This document shows positions 26,879 to 33,632 of a stretch of DNA of 64,000 nucleotides, in pieces; positions within the stretch are counted from its first letter, which is position 1; every line of letters begins with the position of its first letter. The DNA is from an uncultured Clostridia bacterium (GTDB lineage: Bacteria > Bacillota > Clostridia > Oscillospirales > Ruminococcaceae). Made by a program: the position numbers and the translations under genes. The stretch is from positions 79,770-143,769 of the forward strand of contig CANRJB010000002.1 of NCBI GenBank assembly GCA_947630845.1, in the 5' to 3' direction. Below the pieces are notes generated by a model that saw only the letters and a program-made list of their open reading frames with translations, had not been told where the DNA came from and did not search any database.

Positions 26879-27138
26879 GCAAAATGCCCTCCACTTGCGA
26901 TTTGCTTTGCAAAAAGCTCCCCCCCTCAGGAGAGAGCCATGCATTTATACGAATTCACTGCCCATCACAGACAGGCAGCCGCCAGAGGCGTTTCCTGTTC
27001 ATCCCATCGGAGGTAAGGATCACAGGAAATCCGTACTACCTACGTATTTTCCACATCCTGTTTGATTTAGGAGATGCAACTCATTCTCTGCGCCGCAAAC
27101 ATGCACATCTTTGCACCGCTGCGCCGCACAGATCAAGT
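26879..27138. other. Intergenic gap with two hairpins, possible structured leader or small RNA
   Basis: A 260-base gap between spoVS and the FAD oxidoreductase, both on the minus strand. It contains an eight-base-pair stem (TTTCCTGT 26991-26998 with ACAGGAAA 27022-27029, plus an inner ATCC/GGAT pair). A GC-rich hairpin lies at 26916-26938, followed on the minus strand by a five-T run 38 bases before the oxidoreductase start. A nine-base sequence (CTGCGCCGC on the plus strand) occurs twice near 27089 and 27119. I cannot match it to a known riboswitch, 6S RNA or tmRNA. Confidence 0.4.
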
Positions 27139-27399
27139 TTACCTCGGCTCGCAGATCAGTTTGATGGCGGTACGCTCCTCATTCTCGATCTGGATGCTCG
27201 TAAACGCCGGGATGCAGATCAGATCAATGCCGATCGGTGCAAGATATCCTCTTGCAATGGCAACTGCTTTGATCGCCTGATTGGCTGCACCAGCACCTAC
27301 TGCCTGAATCTCTACACTTTTGTTTTCTCGGATCACTCCTGCGATTGCGCCTGCAACAGAATTCGGTACAGAGCGGGCTGAAACCTTTAAGACTTCCAT
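27139..27399 (-). CDS. spoVS: Stage V sporulation protein S
   Basis: Small 86-residue Alba-like protein, SpoVS in Bacillus, needed for proper coat or septation events during sporulation. The sequence MEVLKVSARSVPNSVAGAIAG and VEIQAVGAGAANQAIKA is characteristic and nearly invariant. TAAGGAGG lies six bases before the ATG. It is monocistronic as far as I can see, with a vegetative-type promoter upstream. It supports the view that the organism can form spores, together with the sigE/sigG block at 30.2-32.7 kb. Confidence 0.96.
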   Translation of the reverse strand: MEVLKVSARSVPNSVAGAIAGVIRENKSVEIQAVGAGAANQAIKAVAIARGYLAPIGIDLICIPAFTSIQIENEERTAIKLICEPR

Positions 27400-27453
27400 G
27401 AGAACCTCCTTAGAATAGTAAGATGAAATGTTGTGGAACATAGTCCATTGTTT

Positions 27454-27482
27454 ATTATACTACAATACATCTGAAAATGCAA
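27454..27482 (-). promoter_or_regulatory. Promoter of spoVS
   Basis: TTGCAT (27477-27482) and TATAAT (27454-27459) with a 17-base spacer on the minus strand, 55 bases upstream of the spoVS start codon. It looks like a sigma-A promoter rather than a sigma-H one. Confidence 0.75.
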
Positions 27483-27505
27483 TAGGGAAACGAAAAATTC
27501 GTGAA

Positions 27506-28270
27506 TTAGTTCATAATCAAGGCAGTAATTTTGTTACATTTACCAGTAATCTTATCGCATTCCACGATCACACCATTGATCACACATGCTCCCTCCGCTT
27601 CCTGATACGGGATCGGGAGATGCAGATGCAGCCGGTCAATGGCTGTCTGCTTGTCGATACCAAGGACAGAATCCGCTGTCCCCGTCATGCCGACATCGGT
27701 GAGATAGCCCGTGTGCCCTGCAAGAATACAGGCATCTGCCGTCTGGACATGGGTGTGCGTTCCAATCACGGCAGTGACCCGTCCGGCAAGATAATATCCC
27801 ATCGCCCGTTTCTCCGAGGTCGCCTCTGCATGAAAATCCACAAAGATGATCGGCGTATCGAGCGTTTGCAGGATCGCATCCATCTCGTCAAAGGGATTGC
27901 GCAGACTCTCCATGAACAGCACCCCCTGCAAATTCACGATCGCTGCCCGGCATGCCCCCATGTCCAGTACCGTCACCCCATGCCCCGGACAGGCATCCGG
28001 ATAATTTGCAGGACGCAGAATATGCGCACTCTCAAACAGCGGCAACTCCTTGCGCCGCTGAAAGGCATGGTTGCCTGTTGTGATGACATCCGCTCCGGCA
28101 TCGGAGAGCATCCGTGCGGAATGCCGTGTGATGCCGTTGCCGTCGGCAGAATTTTCGCCGTTGATGACGGTAATGTCCGCCCCCAGCTCACGCCGGATGG
28201 CAGGCAGCCGTTTTTGCAGGAAAAGACAGGCATGCTCTCCGACCACATCTCCGATGAACAGCAGCTTCAT
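27506..28270 (-). CDS. ymdB: YmdB-family metallophosphoesterase
   Basis: A 254-residue phosphoesterase of the YmdB/TIGR00282 family, known in Bacillus as a 2',3'-cyclic nucleotide phosphodiesterase that affects biofilm and other stationary-phase choices. Motifs are LFIGDVVGE, NGENSADGNGIT, TTGNHAF, VDFHAEATSEK and GTHTHVQTAD, each supplying metal ligands. Its start overlaps the upstream membrane-protein gene by four bases. In many Firmicutes ymdB follows rny, which is not the case here. Confidence 0.93.
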   Translation of the reverse strand: MKLLFIGDVVGEHACLFLQKRLPAIRRELGADITVINGENSADGNGITRHSARMLSDAGADVITTGNHAFQRRKELPLFESAHILRPANYPDACPGHGVTVLDMGACRAAIVNLQGVLFMESLRNPFDEMDAILQTLDTPIIFVDFHAEATSEKRAMGYYLAGRVTAVIGTHTHVQTADACILAGHTGYLTDVGMTGTADSVLGIDKQTAIDRLHLHLPIPYQEAEGACVINGVIVECDKITGKCNKITALIMN

Positions 28271-29727
28271 TCTGTTCCCCCAATCTTATCGATCAGATCA
28301 TGTATGGATTCTGCCGTACTTTTCCCCTCGTTCTTGTCAGGGATGCCGAGGATCTCCTCGACCGTCTCCGGACGGCGGCGTTTCTGTGCCGGAATCTCCA
28401 TCGTGGGGGATTCATCGGAGAAATGCTTTCCACGCACCCTTTCAGGCGGAATTTCCGGTGGTTCCGGTTCTTGGGGACGTTCCGGCGGCGGCGGAGAGGG
28501 CAGCGTCGTTGCACCCGGAGGTGTTTCTTCTTCCGGCTGTGTCATATGTCCGACTTCGGGCTGTGGTTCGTTCACAGCAACACGGATGGAACGGCGTGGA
28601 TCGTTGGCAGCAGGGAGAGGTCTGCGTTCAGGGGCAGGACGGGGGCGTTTCGTTCGGGGACGGGTGGGAATTTCCTCCTCATCCTCCTCCGCTTCGGCTT
28701 CCTCGCTCCGGAGTCTGGAACGGATGCCAAGAAGCGGTATCTGAAGCACCAGTCCGAGTACACAGCTCAGAATGAAGATGATGGGGACGATCACAACACC
28801 TGCCCAGTACTGATACTGTATGTCCATGAACTGCTCCACGATCGCCGGAAGTGCGACATCGATCAGCGGATCGCCCAGCAGCAGAGCCGCAAGCGCCCCC
28901 CCTGCCACACCGGCAAAGAATCTGTGGACACTGCCCTTTCCCATCTTTTTGCTGTGGAAGATGCCGAGCAGGCAGACAGCGATCCCGAAGCATGGCAGAC
29001 TTGCAGCACTGTCGAGCCACGGACACCAGAGAGAACCTTTTGTAAGGCTTGCATACATCACTGCCGCAGTTTCCACAGCGCAGATCAGCACCAGAATCAG
29101 ACACATCAGCACCACATGCTTGCGCTTGCTGTAGCGTTTCATGTATGCGCCGGCAATGTATGCAGCCATCGGGAACAGTGCGGTACACTGTTCCGGCAGC
29201 AGATACATATCATTGAACCAGAGTATCGGCTGGAGTGTGCTGAAAGCGGCAATGATGATGAGGAAGGTAAGGCGTGCCTGCCGGGAGGGCAGCCCCTGCA
29301 TGGCAGCATTGAGGAAGGGGGCAGCAAGCAGCAGCGCAAAATACATTCCGGCAAATTTTCCCGTATCGGTAGCCGTGAACTGGACAAATGCCTGTACCGC
29401 ACCGATCCATGTGATCTCCTCATGGAGCATGACCACCCGGAACAGCAGCGCAAAGGCAGTACCGAGGACATAGACATAGATCAGGCGGATAAAGATCTTG
29501 AAATAGCCCATGGAAAATTTCTTGCTGCCGAGGGCATAGCCCGTACCGGCAGAGAGTACCATTGCGCCCGAAAGGCAGAACCATCTTGCAGCGACCGGAG
29601 CAGCAGCATCCCATGAAGTGATAGGTTCATTGAAGTAGCCGACGGCATCAATGTACTGCAATCCGAGCAGCAGCATCACACCGAAACAGCAGAGAATATC
29701 TATACCAAGATTTCTTGATTTTTGCAT
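28267..29727 (-). CDS. Acyltransferase-3-like membrane protein with long charged cytoplasmic tail
   Basis: A 486-residue protein. Residues 1-335 form about ten transmembrane helices with the layout of membrane acyltransferases (NLGIDILCCFGVMLLLGL at the start, as in the R-x-x-x-x-D-x-x-R type though without the usual histidine). Residues 340-486 are a hydrophilic tail: an acidic run (EEAEAEEDEEE), a basic Pro/Arg run, then stretches rich in proline and glutamate. Start taken as the ATG at 29727, which gives the normal N terminus. It overlaps ymdB. Whether it is a true acyltransferase is uncertain. Confidence 0.7.
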   Translation of the reverse strand: MQKSRNLGIDILCCFGVMLLLGLQYIDAVGYFNEPITSWDAAAPVAARWFCLSGAMVLSAGTGYALGSKKFSMGYFKIFIRLIYVYVLGTAFALLFRVVMLHEEITWIGAVQAFVQFTATDTGKFAGMYFALLLAAPFLNAAMQGLPSRQARLTFLIIIAAFSTLQPILWFNDMYLLPEQCTALFPMAAYIAGAYMKRYSKRKHVVLMCLILVLICAVETAAVMYASLTKGSLWCPWLDSAASLPCFGIAVCLLGIFHSKKMGKGSVHRFFAGVAGGALAALLLGDPLIDVALPAIVEQFMDIQYQYWAGVVIVPIIFILSCVLGLVLQIPLLGIRSRLRSEEAEAEEDEEEIPTRPRTKRPRPAPERRPLPAANDPRRSIRVAVNEPQPEVGHMTQPEEETPPGATTLPSPPPPERPQEPEPPEIPPERVRGKHFSDESPTMEIPAQKRRRPETVEEILGIPDKNEGKSTAESIHDLIDKIGGTE

Positions 29728-29793
29728 TGTGAACAACATCCTTTCCGTCACAGAGCAGAACAGATTTCCGGATCTCATCTGTGTTCTGTTTTT

Positions 29794-29822
29794 ATTATAC
29801 CACATTTTCAGTCATTTTGCAA
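29794..29822 (-). promoter_or_regulatory. Promoter for membrane protein-ymdB unit
   Basis: TTGCAA (29817-29822) and TATAAT (29794-29799), 17-base spacer with TGTGG just before the -10, on the minus strand and 67 bases upstream of the start codon. Confidence 0.8.
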
Positions 29823-29956
29823 GCAGCAGTTTCATGCATCGGAAAAAACGAAAAAAGCGCAGAAAATGATAAAATTTCCAGTATAATGACAAGCAGAATG
29901 AGAATACTATCAGCGTGAGTCATGGAATTTTTGCTCACAGAAAAGAGGGAAAACAC

Positions 29957-30190
29957 ATGCGGAGTGTGTGGGATAAGATTTTTCTGACACTGCTGCTCAT
30001 CGGCGGCTTCAACTGGGGACTGGTAGGTATTTTCCAGTTTGATCTTGTGGCATGGCTGTTTGGCGGTGCAGATGCATTCCTGAGCAGGGCGGTCTATATT
30101 CTGGTCGCCATAGCAGCGGTCTGGTGTACGACACTTCTGTTCCGTCTCGGCGAAAGCACAGAACATGGGGAAGTTCGTTCCATTGGCTGA
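29957..30190 (+). CDS. DUF378 small membrane protein
   Basis: A 77-residue membrane protein with two hydrophobic helices. The pattern DKIFLTLLLIGGFNWGLVGIFQFDLVAWLFG followed by SRAVYILVAIAAVW is typical of DUF378. AGAGGGA precedes the ATG at 29957. A TATAAT at 29882-29887 may drive it, but there is no good -35. Function unknown. Confidence 0.85.
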   Translation: MRSVWDKIFLTLLLIGGFNWGLVGIFQFDLVAWLFGGADAFLSRAVYILVAIAAVWCTTLLFRLGESTEHGEVRSIG

Positions 30191-30204
30191 GAACAGAAAT
30201 GAAA

Positions 30205-30250
30205 AGATCACCCATCCCCTTGGGAAAAGAGGATGGGTGATCTCATACTT
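30205..30250. terminator. Bidirectional terminator between DUF378 gene and sigE
   Basis: Thirteen-base-pair stem AGATCACCCATCC / GGATGGGTGATCT with a 13-base loop, followed on the plus strand by CATACTTTTTC. The right arm reaches the sigE stop codon. Confidence 0.85.
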
Positions 30251-30944
30251 TTTCTTCGAGTACGACCCTTAACTTGCGGATGATTTTCTTTTCAAGGCGA
30301 GAAATATAGGATTGTGAAATGCCGATCTTGTCAGCGACTTCCTTCTGTGTCAGCTCCTTTCTGCCGTTAAGACCGAAGCGGTACTCTAAAATTTCCCGTT
30401 CCCGGTCAGGCAGGTCATGGACTGCCGACAGCAGCATTTCCCGTTCTGCCTCCTGCTCAATTCCCCGGCTTACAATGTCATCATCCGTTCCGAGTACATC
30501 CGACAGCAGCAGCTCATTCCCGTCCCAGTCCACATTCAGCGGTTCATCAATGGAAATGTCACTGCGGTACTGTGCAGTTTTCCGCAGGAACATCAGAATC
30601 TCATTTTCAATACAGCGTGATGCATACGTAGCAAGCCTGATGTTGCGGTCAGGGCGGAACGTCCCGACCGCCTTGATCAGCCCGATCGTGCCGATGGAAA
30701 TGAAGTCCTCAAGGGATGCGGTGCTTGTCTCGAATTTTTTGGCAATAAAGACGACAAGACGGAGATTATGGACGATGAGAAGCTGTCTTGCCTGCGGGTC
30801 ACCCTCTGTAAGACGGGCAAGCACATCAGCTTCTTCCTCTTTCGTGAGCGGCGGCGGCAGTGTATCCGAACCGCCGATATAGTGGACGGATGCTGGACGC
30901 AGCAGATGACGGATGAAACGGCGGATGCATTGCAGAAACAACAT
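30243..30944 (-). CDS. sigE: Sporulation sigma factor SigE
   Basis: Mother-cell-specific early sporulation sigma factor, 233 residues. It begins with a pro-sequence of about 27 residues ([20 protein letters not shown]) ending at [12 protein letters not shown], the region where SpoIIGA cleaves. Sigma regions follow: [12 protein letters not shown] (2.1), [18 protein letters not shown] (2.2-2.3), [19 protein letters not shown] (2.4), and region 4 with [30 protein letters not shown] lies six bases upstream of the ATG and spoIIGA ends 10 bases before it, so the pair forms the standard spoIIG operon. Confidence 0.97.
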   Translation of the reverse strand: MLFLQCIRRFIRHLLRPASVHYIGGSDTLPPPLTKEEEADVLARLTEGDPQARQLLIVHNLRLVVFIAKKFETSTASLEDFISIGTIGLIKAVGTFRPDRNIRLATYASRCIENEILMFLRKTAQYRSDISIDEPLNVDWDGNELLLSDVLGTDDDIVSRGIEQEAEREMLLSAVHDLPDREREILEYRFGLNGRKELTQKEVADKIGISQSYISRLEKKIIRKLRVVLEEKV

Positions 30945-30954
30945 ACATGACCTC

Positions 30955-31752
30955 CTAATATCTGAGCAGCTTTGGGTTGAACACAGCCTTTCCCGACACC
31001 TGTCCGCTCATGCCGATAAGCACATCCACGGAGCGTATCCTGTCTGCGCTGCGGATGACGACTTCATCAGGCGAAAAGCAGAATACGATGCCGTCTCCTG
31101 CGACCGTTGCACAGGGGAGCGGACGAAGAGGTTTCGGCGGCATCCGGTCAGAGAGCAAAGGCGCAAGCAGTGCCTTGTCACAGATGATGACGGGTTTTCC
31201 GGTGAAGAAGTCAGTGAGGGTGTTGCCGGTGTCGGCAAGCCCCTCAAGGGATGCGATGTGGGAATGATAGCGGATCTGTACGGTATAGGCAGTATCGGGT
31301 GATCTGTCTCTGATACGCCCGATGAAAGTCAGCACGGCATAGGCAAGGATGGTAAAGAGTACCAACACACCGAGCGGAATGTCCGGATACCAGCTTGCAT
31401 TGGCATGGTATACACGCAGCAGCCCCGATACCGACAGCCCCATCAGCACCCCTGCCATCAGACAGCTCATGCCCGTCAGGCAGAGCATCTGCCATCCGAG
31501 CCGTCTCCAGCCATGCCATCCGAACGCCGCAAAGCACAGCACCCCTGCCGTCACTGCTTTGATCGCCCATGCTGCCGCTGCCGGAAGATGCGGCAGCAGA
31601 ATGACAAGCGAACTGATGCTTCCAAGCCCTGCACCGAGCATCGTCTTTCCGAAGGTCAGCCGTTCATGCGTGAGCTTTGCCGTCAGGCGCAGCAGCAGAA
31701 AATTCATGTAGAGATTGCACACCAGTAAGACATCCACATAGACCGTCCGCAA
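30955..31752 (-). CDS. spoIIGA: Sigma-E processing peptidase SpoIIGA
   Basis: Membrane aspartic protease that activates pro-sigma-E at the sporulation septum. The 265-residue protein has five predicted transmembrane helices in its first 140 residues (from [19 protein letters not shown]) and a C-terminal protease domain with the single active-site motif [10 protein letters not shown] and the flap-like region [11 protein letters not shown]. Gene order spoIIGA-sigE is conserved; sigG is placed divergently rather than downstream. A promoter with a Spo0A box lies just upstream. Confidence 0.96.
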   Translation of the reverse strand: MRTVYVDVLLVCNLYMNFLLLRLTAKLTHERLTFGKTMLGAGLGSISSLVILLPHLPAAAAWAIKAVTAGVLCFAAFGWHGWRRLGWQMLCLTGMSCLMAGVLMGLSVSGLLRVYHANASWYPDIPLGVLVLFTILAYAVLTFIGRIRDRSPDTAYTVQIRYHSHIASLEGLADTGNTLTDFFTGKPVIICDKALLAPLLSDRMPPKPLRPLPCATVAGDGIVFCFSPDEVVIRSADRIRSVDVLIGMSGQVSGKAVFNPKLLRY

Positions 31753-31775
31753 AAGATCACCCCCCTGCTGATCTC

Positions 31776-31809
31776 ATTATACCGCAGCTTGTCTGAAAAA
31801 CCTGTCGAA
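31776..31809 (-). promoter_or_regulatory. spoIIG promoter with Spo0A box at the -35 position
   Basis: On the minus strand TATAAT (31776-31781) is preceded after about 21 bases by TCGACA, which is part of a perfect TTCGACA Spo0A box (31803-31809). The Bacillus spoIIG promoter has the same odd long spacer and Spo0A boxes over the -35, so direct activation by phosphorylated Spo0A is likely. Confidence 0.7.
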
Positions 31810-31931
31810 AGCGGACGGCTGCAAAAATTTTCCACTGTATGGAACTGGCAGGACGGAACATACTGATACTGATCCCTGAAAATCGGATGGCATCAGAGTT
31901 TCAGGTACAAATTTCACAGGGGGAATGCAGA

Positions 31932-32708
31932 ATGGCATATCACAAAGTCGTCATTGCCGGCATCAACACAGCCGAGTTGACCGTCCTGACAGAGTCAGAA
32001 AAGATGGCACTTCTCCGGGAGTACAAGGAGACAGGCAGCAAAGCTGTCCGGGACAAGCTCATCAATGGCAATCTTCGTCTTGTGCTGAGTGTGGTGCAGC
32101 GGTTTGCAGGACGGGGGGAGGATGTGGACGACCTGTTTCAGATCGGGGTCGTGGGACTGATCAAGGCGATCAATAATTTTGACCTGACGAAGGAAGTGCG
32201 GTTTTCGACTTACTGTGTGCCGATGATAAGCGGAGAGCTGCGGCGGCATCTCCGGGATTACACGCAGATACGGGTAAGCCGGTCGCTGCGTGATTTGGCG
32301 TATCGTGCGATACAGGCAAAGGAGCTGCTGACGAATCGTTTTCAGCGAGAGCCGACGATGGATGAGATCGCAGCGGAGATCGGGGAAAAGCGTGCAGACA
32401 TTGTGATCGCACTCGAAAGCATCAGCGATCCGATCTCGCTGTACGAGCCGGTCTATTCGGATACAGGGGACACGTTGTATGTGATGGATCAGATCAGCGA
32501 TCAGGAGAGTGCAGAGAGCTGGATCGCACAGTTTTCGATGCGTGATGCAATGCGTTCGTTGGAAAAGAGGGAGAAGAATATTTTATATCTGCGTTTTCTC
32601 TGCGGCAAGACACAGACCGAAGTAGCAAAGGAGATCGGCATTTCACAGGCACAAGTCTCCCGTCTGGAAAAAGGAGCGATCGCCAGAATAAAAGATGCTG
32701 CAATATGA
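31932..32708 (+). CDS. sigG: Sporulation sigma factor SigG
   Basis: Forespore-specific late sigma factor, 258 residues. It matches SigG along its length: the start MAYHKVVIAGINTAELTVL parallels the Bacillus anti-sigma contact region, NGNLRLVLSVVQRF and DDLFQIGVVGLIKAINNFD are regions 2.1-2.3, SRSLRDLAYRAIQ is region 3, and region 4 ends with GKTQTEVAKEIGISQAQVS. The ATG at 31932 is preceded by AGGGGG. It runs opposite to spoIIGA-sigE with 179 bases between. A GTAT/GGAACATAC pair near 31842-31865 loosely recalls a sigma-F/G promoter. Confidence 0.96.
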   Translation: MAYHKVVIAGINTAELTVLTESEKMALLREYKETGSKAVRDKLINGNLRLVLSVVQRFAGRGEDVDDLFQIGVVGLIKAINNFDLTKEVRFSTYCVPMISGELRRHLRDYTQIRVSRSLRDLAYRAIQAKELLTNRFQREPTMDEIAAEIGEKRADIVIALESISDPISLYEPVYSDTGDTLYVMDQISDQESAESWIAQFSMRDAMRSLEKREKNILYLRFLCGKTQTEVAKEIGISQAQVSRLEKGAIARIKDAAI

Positions 32709-32728
32709 CAAAATATCACAACAATACC

Positions 32729-32767
32729 GGGCAGGCGGCGGCAAGCTCCTGCCCCACTTTACTTTTA
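32729..32767 (+). terminator. Terminator after sigG
   Basis: GGGCAGG / CCTGCCC stem of seven base pairs with a 12-base loop, followed by a T-rich stretch (ACTTTACTTTTATTT). Confidence 0.7.
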
Positions 32768-32775
32768 TTTAATAC

Positions 32776-32804
32776 TTGCATTTTTTTTCAGAATGTGTTA
32801 TACT
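32776..32804 (+). promoter_or_regulatory. Promoter of coiled-coil zinc-ribbon gene
   Basis: TTGCAT and TATACT with a 17-base spacer, TGTGT immediately before the -10, 48 bases upstream of the start codon. Confidence 0.8.
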
Positions 32805-32852
32805 ATACATAAGAGGGAAAAATCGTTTTCCATTCACAAAGGAGGTAATCAT

Positions 32853-33500
32853 ATGTCATTTTCTGATAAGCTGAGCGCAAACCTGACCAATGCCGGCAGG
32901 ACTGTCTCCCAGAGCCTGAAAAACTTTTCCGATTCCAATTCCCTGCAAAGGGAAATGAATGCCCAGAAACGCAGCATTCAGCAGAAAATCATGGAAATTG
33001 GTCAGCTCTATTACGATAAGTATAAGGACGACCCCGGTGCGGATTTCATGGAACAGATCGAGTCCATCTCCAATTCTGAACGGCGCATCCGTGAGATACA
33101 GGACGAGATACAGGACGTACAGTCCCGGAAACCCGACCTCGTACAAGTCCCCGTCACACAGGGCAGCGTCAAGCCCTCTGCTATGGTGTGCATGCAGTGC
33201 GGCTGTACATCTTCGGATATCACCCAGATCTACTGCGCATCCTGCGGTCAGAAGCTTACCCCCCAGTACCCCACAGCCGCTGCCGCTGCACTTGCACCGG
33301 CACAGACCGCCAGCGATGTCCGCACCAAGCCCGTGCAGCCTTCCCTGACCAAGCCTGCTGACATCGTCCTTCCCGAAAAATCGGAACAGTCCCCTGCCCC
33401 CGAAACCCCTGCCCCTGCCGGCAGATTCTGCACCAGATGCGGCGCAAAAGCAGATGCGGAGTCCCTTTTCTGTGCGCAGTGTGGAAATAAGTTACCATAA
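32853..33500 (+). CDS. Coiled-coil protein with two zinc ribbons
   Basis: A 215-residue soluble protein. The first 100 residues are predicted helical with coiled-coil character (LQREMNAQKRSIQQKIMEIGQ, SERRIREIQDEIQDVQS). A zinc ribbon follows (CMQCG..CASCGQKL, about 118-140), then an Ala/Pro/Thr linker and a second zinc ribbon at the very end (CTRCGAKA..CAQCGNKLP). No membrane segment. A perfect AAAGGAGG precedes the ATG. Proteins of this design are common in Clostridia, but I know of no defined role. Confidence 0.82.
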   Translation: MSFSDKLSANLTNAGRTVSQSLKNFSDSNSLQREMNAQKRSIQQKIMEIGQLYYDKYKDDPGADFMEQIESISNSERRIREIQDEIQDVQSRKPDLVQVPVTQGSVKPSAMVCMQCGCTSSDITQIYCASCGQKLTPQYPTAAAAALAPAQTASDVRTKPVQPSLTKPADIVLPEKSEQSPAPETPAPAGRFCTRCGAKADAESLFCAQCGNKLP

Positions 33501-33534
33501 ATTAAAATATTCGTGAAAAATTTATGAAAAGTAC

Positions 33535-33563
33535 TTGCATTTCTATAAAGAATGTGGTACAAT
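33535..33563 (+). promoter_or_regulatory. Promoter of the GGDEF-protein gene
   Basis: TTGCAT and TACAAT, 17-base spacer ending in TGTGG. A six-base-pair inverted repeat GCTGCC/GGCAGC at 33571-33588 lies at the expected transcription start and could be an operator. Confidence 0.75.
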
Positions 33564-33632
33564 TGAATAAGCTGCCCTGTATGGCAGCAGTCTGAGGAAA
33601 GGATTTGCCGGAATCTGCGGCGGTGATACAGA

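Noticed and set aside
25340..27016. Plus-strand open frame of 558 codons over the FAD oxidoreductase
   Set aside because: Antisense to a gene with a clear dinucleotide fold and ribosome site; the plus-strand product is low-complexity and has no start signal.
26940..27130. 6S RNA, tmRNA or a known riboswitch between spoVS and the oxidoreductase gene
   Set aside because: I looked for T-box, TPP, cobalamin, cyclic di-GMP, SAM and tmRNA signatures and saw none; only generic hairpins can be supported.
28300..29616. Plus-strand open frame of 438 codons over the acyltransferase-like gene
   Set aside because: Antisense shadow without ribosome site; the minus frame has membrane helices and overlaps ymdB properly.
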